In this document: piece by piece, positions 1 through 11,089 of the stretch
How the letters are laid out: every line of letters starts with the position of its first letter
How positions within the stretch are numbered: position 1 is the stretch's first letter
From: Priapulus caudatus
Taxonomy: Eukaryota > Priapulida > Priapulimorpha > Priapulimorphida > Priapulidae
Reading direction: 5' to 3'
Length of the DNA: 39,347 bases
NCBI RefSeq assembly: GCF_000485595.1
Contig: NW_014577125.1
Span: 221,311 to 260,657 of the forward strand
Notes under the pieces: generated by a model
Database searches by the model: none
Seen by the model: only the letters and a program-made list of their open reading frames with translations
Told to the model about the DNA's origin: nothing
Program-made: the position numbers and the translations under genes

Positions 1-142
1 AATGGATGGATGGATGGCAGGCAGGCAGACAGGCAGGTAGACAGACAGACAGACGGACAGACAGACAGAGAGACAGACAGCCAGATGTAGGTGAAGGGAT
101 GGGTGGATGAATGAATGAATATATATATATATATATATATAT
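1..142. repeat. ATGG/CAGA microsatellite and (AT)n in ABC intron
   Basis: 1-90 is a run of ATGG then degenerate CAGA/CAGG tetramers, and 119-142 is (AT)n. Both lie within the intron before the NBD1 H-loop exon. There is no gene here. Confidence 0.9.
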
Positions 143-187
143 AAACGTAACGTAATAGTTCAGCTATGACATTTCCTTGTACTCTAG

Positions 188-3100
188 GCTCGTGAAGGCC
201 GGACCACGATCGTCGTTGCTCACCGGCTGTCGACGATCAGGAACGCAGACCGTATCATGGCGATGAAAGAAGGAGCTGTGGTCGAGCAGGGCACGCACGA
301 TGAACTCATGGATATGAAGAGTGTCTACTACGAACTAGTCACGCTCCAGACCGTAGAGGGAATGGAGGAGAACGCAGCGGATGCTGGTGAGGCTCATAGC
401 TAGTGCTAATAACAGTGATATTCTCTATGAATCTCTACATGTTAGATATCGAAAACTATCATCCGCATTGGTCTCACTAATATTTACAGTGCCAGCACCC
501 AGTTACCTGCGATTTCTTGCTAGTTTTTACGCCCTGAATCTGCTTAAATTTTTGGCTCAGTGATTTCAATGTTTTTCTTCAGAACTCGAGCGTAAGGGTC
601 GAAGTTTGAGTATTTCGTCCTCTCTAACGTATTCGAAACAAAAATCACTAAAGGAAATAGAGCTAGATGACATAGAAGAGGTAACAGCAAGAGTGATTGT
701 TTTGCATCAATAGCTTTTACAATTATGGTTTCTAACAAATGCTTCTAATATATTCTCTCTCACAGTCTGTATGCTCACTGAAGTGCATATGCATTTATAT
801 TATTTAACAGTTAGGTTTTTAACATTAAGTCTTTATTTTCTATTAAAATAGAAAAGTAATTAGCCAACATGCCCAAAATATCTCTTCAGTTTCTTCTAAT
901 TTGCATGTCAGGCAAAGACGCTCGTTCAGCCGACCTGGACGCAGATGATGAAAGCGAATTCCCCCGAGTGGCCATACATTATTTGTGGCTGCTGTTCTTC
1001 TGCTGTTGTTGGTGTTGCCATGCCATTGTTTGCTGTTTTTTACAGTGAAATATTCAAGGTAATATGTGTATTTCATTATACAATATTTTAGTAAAATATC
1101 ATCCTATTTTGAAAAATTCGGTTGCATTTTAAAGATGAGATCTCATTAGCTCCGGAAAGCATAACCCAAAAATTAGCATAACCCAAAAACCAAAACCAAA
1201 AGCAAAACCAAAAGCGACTACAAAATTTGGTCATTAAGATACGTTTTATGGTGATGGGTCACATATATATATGCTTGTCCCACTGACATCTGAACATGGG
1301 CAGTTCTTGCATTTTTATGGCTGACAACCGAGTGCTTATAGCAATACTGATATATACTACCGCTACTGCTAAACCTTTACATTTTGTAGGTTTATGGGAT
1401 TAAGGATGATGATGATGAGTTGCTGAAGGAGGCGCGTTTCTGGAGCCTCATGTTCTTGGTGCTGGGTGTGGCGCAGGGATCGTGCTACTTCTTCTCTGTG
1501 AGTAGGTTCATGTACGATTAAACTGAGATTCCTAACTTAATTATTACCTCCGCCAAGGAGGTTGTTTTCGCCCCTGTTTGTTTGTTGGTTGGTTTGTTTA
1601 ATTTGTCTGTCAACAGGATATCTCAAAAAGTTACAAATGGATTTTGATGAAATTTTTTGTACGGGTTGGTATTGGGCCAAGAACCAATCGATTAGATTTT
1701 GGTGGGGATCCAGATCCAGATCTGGATCCAGGATTTTTGCCCTTTTTTGTGGGGAAGACTTCGGATGCATTCAAAATTCATTAAAAAAGAAATTCTGGAT
1801 CTTTTTCCTTTCTTTCCCCAAATTTCTGAAAATTGCATCAAACTATATTGGGTGTACCAGCAAGATGGGAGGACTGTTACGCTGTGGCGGAGGTTTGCTA
1901 TCTCTGATTGCTCTTGTTAAATAAGTTTAATAGATGTATCAGACGGTAAACACTGACCTGTTTAACGTAATGGTGCATGCCATTTGCAAACCATCACATT
2001 TAACTCTAATTATTAATGATCCCGAATGGCACGACTGTTTTGCACAGAGTGTGTTCTTTGGGACATCTGGGGAGCAGCTTACAATGCGGCTCAGGATGCA
2101 GTCGTTCACCAATGTCCTGCGTCAAGACATGGGATGGTTTGATGATCCAAAGCACTCCACAGGCAAGCTGACTACGCGGCTGGCCACTGATGCACCTATG
2201 ATCAAAGGGGTGAGACTTGCACGGCACTACCTAACAGGGAAAAAATTAAAATGTATTTTTCTGGGGCTACTTTTCAAGCTCGCGTGCATGAAAATAGCAC
2301 TCTAAAATTTGGTTTGCATTGAACTCTATGCAAATTTACGGGGGCTCTTTTTGGTATTTCCGGGGCTCTTTTTGGCATTTCGGGGGCTAAATCGCCCCGA
2401 GCCCCCGTGTATTATTTTCACTGCTACCTAACTTTATTGTTTTACTATGTATGCATTTCTCTTACATTCACCTTGACGTTAGCCAGTCTGACGCATTGGT
2501 CAGTATAAAGCGACTGAACTTGATGCGAACTTTTGTAAATGATTCGCACGCTCTTGTTTTTTACAGGCCACTGGAATCCGTCTGGCCACTGCTCTGCAGG
2601 CAGTTATAACTATGGTTGCTGGCGTTACTATAGCGTTTGCGTTCGGATGGAAGCTAGCACTAGTAATCATGGGGACAATACCTATCCTGGCAGTAGCTGG
2701 TGTGCTTCAGATGAAAGCTGTCATGGGTAACCAGAAAAGAGACTCTAAACTACTGGAGGAAGCAGGAAATGTAAGTGAATGTTGAAAAGGAGTGGCCTTT
2801 TCTGGAGGGACCATGTTTTTGAATGGAATTGCAAGATATTTGCTGCCAATAGATATATATGCTAAATACCGTTCATTTCGCGAACGTTTGTTTTACAGAC
2901 TGCAACTGAAGCTGTAGAACACATCCGAACAGTACAATGTCTGACTAGAGAGAGAACATTCTACGACACGTACTGTGATATGTTAAATCTTCCTTTCAAG
3001 TGAGTTGGATTTCATGTTTCTTACACACTGCATTAACATGGCTTCCTAATGGTATATGCTTGTCTTGCACCAGTCATTGGGTCAGTGAGTAACTAATATG

Positions 3101-5211
3101 TAATTGCACAAGCATTGTAGTTCCCAAGTGCACTCACCCTACCAGAGCTGCTGCTGCATGTATGTCTAGAAGCGTTGTATTCAATCTGAATTGTATTTTC
3201 AGAGAAGCAAAAGTACAGGCGCAAGTTTATGCATTAGCTTTTGCCTTCAGTCAATCCGTCATATTCCTCATCTATGGATTTGCCTTTTGGTTTGGCTCAT
3301 ACCTAGTGGGCAAGGAGGAAATGTTGCCAGAGGAGGTGTATAGGTAAACCTTCACTTTGATAAGCATGCCTTGTTAAGTACTATCAGAAAGCTCACCACT
3401 CCATTAATTGTAGAACCATCTAAGTGTCATTTAAACTGTCGAACTATATTTTAGCAAGGCAGTGGTTGTTTGTGTTTGTTCCTTCATGCCATGTTTGGCA
3501 ACAATTGCCAAATAGATGCACACAATCCGAGTGACACACCCTGCAATGTAATGTTTAGAGAGAAGCATATTAGCTAGGTTGTTCTGGCGTGTTTTTACCG
3601 TTCATTCCGCTTTCAGGGTGTTTTTTGCCATCGCATTTTGTGGCATATCCGTTGGCCAGGCATCCTCCTTTCTCCCTGACTACAGTAAGGCCAAGCTGGC
3701 TGCTGCTCATGTATTTGGTCTGATTGCACAAGAGCCTACTATCGACAGCTTCTCGCCAATGGGAATAAAACTGGTGAGCTTATAGCAAGCTGTTGTATAA
3801 AGACGTGACTGAACGGTGTAGCACCTACCTTTGCAGAGTAACTGTTTTGTAAACGGTTAATTACCTCCGCGCAACGGAGTTGCAGGTAGGTAATGAAATC
3901 GCTCTCGTGTGTGTGTTTGTGTGTGTGTTTGTGTGTGTATTCGTGTGCGTGTTCGTGTGTGTGTGTAGCCAGCAGCGAGCCAGCTGTTATACACATGTAT
4001 ACATGTTACACGCGTTGGCGCGATCGATTCAGCACCAGCTCGCCTTAGGGCGTCCAGTCAGCAGCAGCTCGCCTTAGGGCGTCCAGTCAGCAGCAGCCAG
4101 CAGCGAGCCAGCTGTTATACACATGTATACATGTTACACGCGTTGGCGCGATCGATTCAGCACCAGCTTGCCTCAGGGCGTCCAGTCAGCAGCAGCCAGC
4201 AGCGAGCCAGCTGTTATACACATGTATACATGTTACACGCTCGCAGAGGTATGCACTCTCTTTGAGTGCCCTCTGTCTAGTTACTATTGAGACTGAGAAA
4301 CAGACGTGATTGTTGCTGGTATTCAATAAATCGAACGACAATTAATAGTGCATTCAGGTTTTTAATAGCCAATAGTGCTAGCAATCTATAAAGAAAGTAA
4401 AAGTGAGCTACATTTGTTCATCAAATTAGTGGTACTTGACTGTACGTATGACTCGTGTTTGTACTTGCTCAAGAAAGATAATGTACTTTCATAGGTGCTT
4501 TTGGAGAGATTGAGAAATGACATAGATCAAGACAGATCTAAAAGTTATAAAAGATATAAAAGTTTAGCTTTTCAATCGATATCTTAGCTAATAATGAGAA
4601 GGCGATGCATGGCATTGCATGCATACATGTATACTAAAACTATACTATACATAAATGCAGCAATATGTACCAGGGTGCGAAATTAACGCGAGTCCGGAGC
4701 CAAATACTCCCTGATTTACTGTCGGACTCCCTGATTTGACATATGCAGGAGTCCGTGTGACTCCCTGGAAATTCTGCTATACTAACTAGTTCGTTCCAGA
4801 ACACGGTATCGCGGAATTACCGTATTTTTTCAGCAAATCTTCAATTTTGAGCTTCAGACTACGGACTCCCACATTTTGCTGCGGACTCCCTCTTTTTGAG
4901 GGCAGGGAGTTCGTTTCCCTTGTTCAAAAGTTGATTTCTACCCCTGTGTACTATTGCAATATTGCAATAAATATGCAAGCACGTGTGTCTAGTGAGCATT
5001 GTCCATCTTGTAGCCGGACGGGAAAGGCGCGGTGCATTTTGACAAGGTGCACTTTAGCTATCCGAGCCGCCCGGACGTGCAGGTTTTACGCGGGGTCACG
5101 CTGCACATAGAGGCGGGTGAGACTGTGGCCCTCGTCGGTTCGTCGGGATGCGGCAAGAGTACCATCACGCAGCTGCTGCTACGCTTCTACGACCCACAGT
5201 ATGGCTGCGTC
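188..5211 (+). CDS. ABCB1: ABCB1-like ABC transporter, second-half exons (partial gene, 5' end outside window)
   Basis: Ten exons with GT..AG borders and matching phases: 188-386, 583-680, 912-1058, 1390-1497, 2048-2209, 2567-2770, 2899-2999, 3203-3343, 3617-3773, 5014-5211. The first carries the end of NBD1 with the H-loop ([13 protein letters not shown]). The second is the charged Ser/Lys linker. The next seven encode the second six-helix membrane domain (NSPEWPY, then DMGWFDD in the first intracellular loop). The last opens NBD2 with its A-loop (FSYPSRP) and Walker A (GSSGCGKST). This is the full-length P-glycoprotein class, which uses ATP to export lipophilic compounds across the plasma membrane. 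The rest of NBD2 is not in order: the two middle exons lie at 12107-12769 and the last at 5980-6186. Joined in logical order, the visible part is 690 aa, close to the equivalent part of vertebrate ABCB1. The exact ABCB paralogue (1, 4, 5 or 11) cannot be fixed from here. Confidence 0.93.
1541..1920 (+). mobile_element. Dispersed TIR repeat family, copy 1
   Basis: It starts ATTACCTCCGCCAAGG, has an internal GTTTGTTTGTTGG tract and GATCCAGATC palindromes, and ends GGCGGAGGTTTGC...GATTGCTC. The termini are inverted (ACCTCCGCC against GGCGGAGGT). The same family occurs at 3859 and 21945. It sits in an ABC intron. The open frames across it (for example 1562-1924) are non-genic. Confidence 0.75.
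2235..2423. mobile_element. hAT-type MITE, 189 bp, with 8-bp target duplication
   Basis: Terminal inverted repeats are CAGGGAAAAAATTAAAA (left) and CAGTGAAAATAATACA (reverse complement of right). It is flanked by the direct repeat CTACCTAA at 2227-2234 and 2424-2431 (CTACCTAAC if the next base is counted). The interior holds a tandem GGGGCTCTTTTTGG unit. It lies in an ABC intron. Confidence 0.8.
3859..4290 (+). mobile_element. Dispersed TIR repeat family, copy 3, expanded by a minisatellite
   Basis: It begins AATTACCTCCGCGCAACGG and ends GCAGAGGTATGCACTC...GAGTGCCCTCTG, the same termini as the copies at 1541 and 21945. Between them are a (GT)n run (3906-3965) and the minisatellite at 3967-4238. 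It lies in the intron before the Walker A exon. Confidence 0.7.
3967..4238 (+). repeat. About 99-bp minisatellite with internal 28-bp duplication
   Basis: Three copies of a unit starting AGCCAGCAGCGAGCC lie at 3967, 4095 and 4194. Spacing is 128 then 99 bp. The first unit is longer because the CAGCTCGCCTTAGGGCG segment is doubled. Each unit contains the perfect palindrome ACATGTATACATGT. Confidence 0.9.
4671..4946. mobile_element. CAGGG-TIR nonautonomous element with 5-bp flanking duplication
   Basis: The left end CAGGGTGCGAAATTAAC matches the reverse complement of the right end, CAGGGGTAGAAATCAAC. TGTAC abuts both ends (4666-4670 and 4947-4951). The interior repeats GGACTCCC and GGAGTCC several times. 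It lies in an ABC intron. Confidence 0.72.
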
Positions 5212-5387
5212 GTAAGTTCCACATTTACTCTGTCAATAAAGTCGTAAACATGGTAGATCGCTAACGAAACAATCAAACCACTCTACTCAGTCCATCACAC
5301 CACATCTTCCAAAGATGCAGCTACAAGCTGCAGCTATGTGAGGTTAGCTAAAAATTACAATAATTCTATCACTTTATTTTATTACAG

Positions 5388-5662
5388 AAAGGCTACAGGT
5401 TTTATTCTACAGAACTTCCTAAACGAAAAATACCAGGAAAGGGTAAAAGTGTAAGTATTTCTAGCCTGAGGTGAAGATCGTGATGTATCAAATCTTTTTG
5501 TTTGTTTGATTTACGACAGTAATGTGCTTGTCAAGCAATGAGTACAGTTCTGTGCTTAATTTGTGCTTCAGCCGATCACATGGAAGAGTGTAGCAATAAC
5601 AGCTGGAGTTGCTGGCTGCATCTATGTTGGGATGCATTTTCTCAAGAAGGAGAAGCAAGCAG
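5388..5662 (+). CDS. SCO1: SCO1 exons 2 and 3 (membrane anchor), displaced
   Basis: Exon 2 is 5388-5450 (starts KGYRFYSTELPKRK, ends GKGKS, donor GTAAGT). Exon 3 is 5572-5662 (PITWKSVAITAGVAG, then a hydrophobic stretch and KKEKQA, phase 1, donor GTAACA). Together they give the matrix-side segment and the single inner-membrane helix of SCO1, in the typical pattern of a WKS motif, helix and basic/acidic linker. Phase 1 matches SCO1 exon 4 at 13035 exactly. In the window these exons sit inside the ABC transporter gene, between its Walker A exon (5014-5211) and its terminal exon (5980-6186), on the same strand. Confidence 0.88.
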
Positions 5663-5979
5663 GTAACATATATATATTTCAGGCTAATAAAAAAAGTTTA
5701 GTTCAAATCATGTTATTGGATGCGATAACAATTAATTATCAAAATAATAGATTTAATTATTGACATTATTTTAGGGTGGAAGCCTATTTTAGGTTGACCT
5801 CTATGTGTTATTTATAGACAATTTGACATAGTGATTTCAGTACATTAAACGCCCAATGTCTATTTAAACTGGGTGTTGTAGGGTCTAGCTATGACTGGGT
5901 GTTGTGATTACTCGTGGGACTACACATGAGTCCCGCTGCTTGTGCTTAATATAACGTTGTGTTTGTTTCTCACCACCAG

Positions 5980-6186
5980 CTGGTGCAGGAGGCCCTAGAC
6001 CGCGCCCGCACGGGTAGGACCTGCATCATCATCGCTCATAGACTGTCGACAGTCCAGAATGCCGATAAGATCGCTGTGATAGAGGATGGTCACATCGCTG
6101 AGGTCGGCAGTCCACGCGAACTGCTCGCTGACGCAGGCAGCCTTTACTTCTCACTGACGAAGAACCAGCGCATAGAGAGACGCTGA
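5980..6186 (+). CDS. ABCB1: ABCB1-like terminal exon (end of NBD2)
   Basis: The acceptor CACCACCAG precedes a phase-0 exon starting [15 protein letters not shown], with the NBD2 H-loop ([14 protein letters not shown]), then [13 protein letters not shown], ending in stop TGA at 6184-6186 after RIERR. In every ABCB protein this follows directly on the D-loop SALDTESER, which here ends the exon at 12623-12769, more than 6 kb downstream. The exon therefore sits upstream of the two exons it should follow, and two SCO1 exons lie between it and the Walker A exon. The reading frame and splice site are perfect, so it is not a decayed copy. Confidence 0.93.
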   Translation: MVQEALDRARTGRTCIIIAHRLSTVQNADKIAVIEDGHIAEVGSPRELLADAGSLYFSLTKNQRIERR

Positions 6187-7025
6187 TCACCGTCATACGT
6201 CTGGCTTAGGTCTACCTACGTAGCGTATCCATCTGCAACGGGTTTGCTTCGCTACTGTTGCTCATACGAGCTTCATATGAGGAAATATAAGGAACTTCAT
6301 ATCCCTTCTAACCTCATATGAAGGGATGCATAGATGATAGGGATAGCATCTGCTCTGGTGACGTGATCTTACTATGATGTAATTGTGACACAAATCCTAG
6401 CTTGGTGCTGGTAGTCACATTTTATATTACTTGGTTACGGAATCGAATGTGTTGGTGTCTGTTGGGCACAACTGTTTTGTTAAGGAAAGCAACCATTATG
6501 AAGATGAAGTATTTTAGGTGTAGCATGTTTATGTTCTTGGCTAAGGTATATGCTACGTGAAGGCGGGCAAGTCTTATCTTGCCTTATTTCATTCACTTTA
6601 CCTCATAAGCTTAAAATAATAGTCCCATCCATTAGTCTTAGTCTTACCAGACTTGGGCAGGTGGCTACAGCCTGCAATCGTTCTTTGCTTTTTATGCACA
6701 CACTTGTTGCTTCACTGCAACTTATGAAAGCAATCAGGATAGTGGAGGATATATATTAGAATATCTCGATACAATCATTTCTTGTTAAAAACGCTAATGA
6801 TGCCAATTTAAACGTTCAAATTTTAAAAATTTAGACCCCTCTAGTTTTTTGTAAGGATAGCAACGAAGTATACTATGTTTATGAATGTTGATTTATTACT
6901 TGAACTTGAATCATATACAACAAAGGCTTCCACGTTAGTGTAAGAGTTGCTAAGAGCATACTTCTGTCTTCCCTGCATGCCACATATCACTTTCAAACGT
7001 AAACTATTGAGCTACTTAACAGTCT
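6187..7025. other. Gene-free stretch after the ABC stop
   Basis: It may hold the ABC 3'UTR. A short inverted CTTCATATGAGG/CCTCATATGAAG pair occurs near 6269-6320. I see no convincing coding signal. Confidence 0.5.
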
Positions 7026-7170
7026 TAAGCCCAACGCACGCGTGAGTAATTTTACTCAAGTAAAATGATGCATGCGTCAAAATACTCACATGTGCGGCGG
7101 ATTTTCGTTGAGTATTTTGACGCATGCATCATTTTTCTTGAGTAAAATTACTCACGTGTGCGCCGAGCTT
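7026..7170. mobile_element. Long palindromic MITE-like hairpin
   Basis: Two arms of about 62 bp are complementary with few mismatches: GCACGCGTGAGTAATTTTAC on the left against its complement in TACTCACGTGTGC on the right, separated by a short centre near 7092-7110. There is no clear target duplication. Confidence 0.85.
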
Positions 7171-7985
7171 TAGATAGCCTACTGATTGACCCACCTAAAG
7201 TGTTTCCCGTTCTCGCAATGGGAGTGAATAATGCCCCCGTAGGGTGCCTTAGCTCGTCCGTCAGGGACATATCAGCCCTGTGTCCAGCAATCTCTGGTGC
7301 GACCATTGGTTGTATGTTTCTTTGTGTCGTCTACATTAGTCCCTTGACAGTACCGTCTGCTGTGTATACAATGATATCATTTAAATGGTTTAATTTATGA
7401 TGGTTCTTTAGTCTTTTTATCCTATTGATAAATGAGTATTTATTCTCTTTGTTACCAAATGTATTTATGATAAAATAATTTTCAAAACTCGTGTTCTTTT
7501 ACATAATTAGTTTGAAATCTGAAGTCATATTGCAAACATTCCTGTTGAAAATTATGAGCAAATAACAAGATAATGCCAATATAAAGTTGAAACTTGCTGG
7601 CTTTTATATCCTATGAAATAGTTAAGGTAAAATCGGATGCTTTCAAATTAAGACAATCTTATTTGTATTGATTATTATGTGATTCAGTCAATGCAGTGTA
7701 AGAAACATGCATTTATAATGTCACACGGAATAAATTGGTCACCTAAATTAAAGATAATTTTGCATTGATGTTTATTGTGTGTATTATTGCAGTCTGATAC
7801 CTCATGATATAAATTGCCATGCATGAAACTCCCTAGAATTGACAGAAGCTGCTGCAGTATGTCCAGCCTGGTCGAGCGACGTGCCAGCGCTGGGCCAACA
7901 AGTGGCTAACACTCTGCCAACTATGATCCACCGATGATCCAACGTTGGGTCGACAGTGGTTTAGTATGTCACTATTATTTTATCT
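7171..7985. other. Gene-free AT-rich stretch
   Basis: No coding or RNA gene recognised. The short open frame at 7158-7400 has no recognisable protein features. Confidence 0.5.
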
Positions 7986-7990
7986 CGCGC

Positions 7991-8044
7991 GCGGCTCTCT
8001 CTCTCTCTCTCTTCTCTTCTCTCTCTTCTCTGCTCTCGCTCTCG

Positions 8045-8087
<43 letters not shown>

Positions 8088-8205
8088 TCTCTCACTCTCT
8101 GTCTCTGTCTCTATCTCTCATTATATTGTGACATCTCTCTCGCTCTCACCTTCCCCTCTTCTGTCGCTCTCACTCTCGCTCTTCTCATTTTCTTTCCCCT
8201 TTTCT
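7991..8205. repeat. (CT)n microsatellite
   Basis: Almost pure CT with interspersed G/T. The Ser/Leu-rich open frames across it are artefacts of the repeat. Confidence 0.95.
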
Positions 8206-9267
8206 CATTTCGGCTCTTAGATCGCGATCCACCGCTCAGTGCACTCACGCCATACGATCACGCACTACGCCCGCACGTCACGCATCACATACACACACAA
8301 ACTCCACCACACACATGTACGCTGTGCCTCACGCCCCATTACGTTCAAGTCTCGCGTGGCGCACTACCCCAGTGACCTAGCCGCCTAGAACACACTATGG
8401 CACAGATGGATTTTGACCACGAAAAAGCCTCCCTATTGGAGGCTTTTGGCAAGTATATTTCTAATCTCTAAATTCTGTTATTCATTTAAAGATTGTTAAA
8501 TTAGAATAGGCTCCCCGAGTTAGTGATCTTTGTGGGGATTTAGCTTTAATTTCGTCAGCATTAGCCATGCAGCTTCCATTGCTGACTCTGGGATCGATTC
8601 TAACTTTAACGCTATGGTAGCTGGCTCTCGGATAGTTGTTCAGGTAGTTCAAATTGTCGATGGCGTTGGCCTAGACAGGGGTTTCCTTTTATTCCTTCCG
8701 GTCTCCTCCTGTCTTTTATCTGTCTGTCCCGCTTCCCCTAGTGTTAGCGTTCATTGTTTGCTTCTTCTTTTTGTTTCTGATGTGTTATTTTTGTGTCCAG
8801 GGATTTGTCTCCAGGGGTGTTTCTAAACCCAGGTACCCAAATACTTGGCTTAGCATCGGCGGATCGGGGGGGGGGTCTGGGGGCCTCTCCAGAATTTTTT
8901 TAAAATTAGACCCCTCTTTTAGATGCGTTTTTTCTGCGCGGAGCAGGGTGGGGGGGGTGGCCGGACCTCCCTGGACCCCCCCCCTGTACACACTCCTGCC
9001 TAAGACGATAATGCATGAAGCTTTTGCAGGAGGTAGGGACTCATGGGATTGAAATTTTATATTATCAAATGCCTTTCTCGAAAGTCCTGCACCAGTCACT
9101 GCTGATGGCATACTGTTCTTGTGACATATCTTTCTTAACACAGCCTCATCAGAAGGTGGTGGGAAACCATTATATCATATTGTAAATATCATATCTATAG
9201 ATATCAATACAATAGTATAATTATTATGCTGTTTATTATATCATATATATACTATTAATATATATTA
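8206..9267. other. Intergenic, includes G-run dispersed repeat
   Basis: A C/G-homopolymer-rich block with ACCCCTC motifs (about 8840-9000) resembles an old transposon copy. GCCTCC...GGAGGC forms a small hairpin at about 8428-8449. No gene supported. Confidence 0.45.
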
Positions 9268-9330
9268 TATGTATATCAAGAGTAGATAATTAGGGATTCC
9301 CTATTATCTATTCTCCTGGTATATGTATAT
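9268..9330. repeat. AT hairpin element, copy 1
   Basis: The inverted pair TATATCAAGAGTAGATAAT / ATTATCTATTCTCCTGGTATA has the centre TAGGGATTCCCTA. It is related to the hairpin at 18235-18335. Confidence 0.75.
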
Positions 9331-9647
9331 AGTTATAATATTATTATGTGTATGTATACACTGATGCATAAACAATAAACTGCTAACTACGTAGTAATAA
9401 CTAAATTAAGAAGCAAAGTTACAAGTAAAGAATAAAACCTAATAAATTAAGCGATTAGAAATAACAAATGTAAAAATTAAACAATCAAAATGCGAAAAGT
9501 TACGTGAATAGAGGGCGCGCTGTATATAGAAATGTCTGCGCCCATTCTGGTGTTTTTTTTACACGGTCTAGCAAGCAAGCCATACCAGAGCTAGCTATCT
9601 GTTTACTGAAATACTGCGTCTACTTGGTAGTATATTTTAGAGCTGTA

Positions 9648-9824
9648 ATGTTAACTAATGGCATTAGGCGCTGTGTTTCATTTTGTCGTTGGCAGTCTTT
9701 ACGGACGTTACATTCAAGTAAATCTGTTATTCAAGAAACTGCAGCAAAGCAAAATGTTTCGTTGAACGTGACCAGGTCCAGAGTTTGTGATGCTAGTGAA
9801 TCGTCATTCCATCGATATAGCCGG
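9648..9824 (+). CDS. SCO1: SCO1 exon 1, mitochondrial presequence (probable)
   Basis: An ATG at 9648 opens a 59-codon exon ending SFHRYSR before a GTATAG donor at 9825, phase 0, which matches the phase-0 exon at 5388. The N-terminus (MLTNGIRRCVSFCRWQSLR) is rich in Arg, Ser and hydrophobic residues with no acidic residue, as expected for a mitochondrial targeting peptide. Presequences are poorly conserved, so the assignment rests on position, phase and composition. With it, SCO1 totals 295 aa, near the usual length of about 300. It lies downstream of exons 2-3 (5388-5662), the reverse of the expected order. A TATA-like TATATAG occurs at about 9523. Confidence 0.62.
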
Positions 9825-10230
9825 GTATAGTAAATATAGTATTTGTATTTTACGTATGAAATCCGTACATGTCGCTCCTGGTGACCGTAAAATGATGATT
9901 AACATGTGTTTGTCAACAATCGTTTATAAACGGGCAGTATCCCGATAACTTAATTTGTTTGCTTGGTCCCCCCATGGCCATGACAAAGGGCCTAATAATG
10001 GTTGGATAGTTACCAGGGTTAGGTGGTTGTTATGTCAGAATAGCTAAACGAAGTCCAGTCAAACCCGAGGTCAGGAGAGACATTTCAGACCTTATCTGCT
10101 TCACACTCACATTCATGTGATTGTGGCGACTTGCCGTACACGCGATGATTGCCGGAACGGGACGCTCTGCTGGCATTGTGCTCGTAAATATACAATATAT
10201 GCACTGCTGTCATTCTATCCTTTCATCGTT
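9825..10230. other. Non-coding stretch after SCO1 exon 1
   Basis: Probably SCO1 intron 1 if exon 1 is correctly called. Nothing else recognised. Confidence 0.4.
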
Positions 10231-10231
10231 T

Positions 10232-10293
10232 CCTCTTCTTTGCTCTCCTCTCCCTCTCTCTTTCACACACACACGCATACATCTAGCTCTCTT

Positions 10294-10332
<39 letters not shown>

Positions 10333-10665
10333 TCTCTTCTCTTTCTCTCCCTCTCTCGCTCTCTCTCAAACACACACACACACACCTTTCTAGCTTCTCT
10401 CTTCTCTCTCTCTCTCTCTTCTCTCGTCTCTACTCTCTTCTCTTCTCTCTCTCCTCTTCTCCTCTCTCTCTTTCTCTCTCTTTCTCTGTGCTCTTCTCTG
10501 CTCTCGCACACCACACACACCACACACACCTCATAAGCTCTCTCCTCTCTCTCTCTCCTCTCTCTTCTCTCTCCTCTACTCTCTCTCTCTCTCATCACAC
10601 ACTCTAGTCTCTCTCTTCACCACACAACACCTCTAGCTTCTCTCTCTTCTCTCTCTCTCTCTTGT
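10232..10665. repeat. CT/CA compound microsatellite
   Basis: (CT)n blocks alternate with (CA)n. Open frames on both strands here are repeat artefacts. Confidence 0.95.
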
Positions 10666-11089
10666 AATGTTCTTATTTGTTTGGGTTGATTTGGATTGAT
10701 ATTCAAACCATACATTGAACTCGAAGCATTTTATAGACACTTTCGTTTTCTGTTCTCCAATCTCCATCCCGCTGCCTTCCTTTCTTTCTATTATTTTCGT
10801 CGATTGAGTTCCGCTCACGCATGCGTCACATCTGCCGAATAGAGGTCTAGCATCGATACAAAACTTGCGTAACACTAGGGCTGTTACATACACATTCCTC
10901 TCCCAACTTGACAGAATGTCTATGCCATACAAAATAATGATATAAAACACTGGGGGATTATTTGTTTATTTAAAATTAAATGAGCGCAATTTTTTTTTTA
11001 ACAAAAACGGTAATTTCCAGCAGTAAGCTTGATGATTTAGGCAATATCTCATACATTCGTCATTCTAATATTCCGTTCCGTACTACTTA

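Noticed and set aside
1562-1924. 120-aa open frame in the ABC intron
   Set aside because: It lies entirely within a dispersed TIR repeat that has two other copies in the window.
8398-8469. Small open frame beginning MAQMDFDHEKASLLEAFGK
   Set aside because: It runs only about 22 codons with no acceptable partner exon seen and no recognised family. The GCCTCC/GGAGGC hairpin explains part of the pattern.
10117-10598. Open reading frames of 90-139 aa on both strands
   Set aside because: Translations of CT/CA microsatellite (Leu/Ser/His or Arg/Glu repeats). The same holds for frames at 7934-8220, 18494-19101, 30292-30702, 31713-32149 and 39049-39321.
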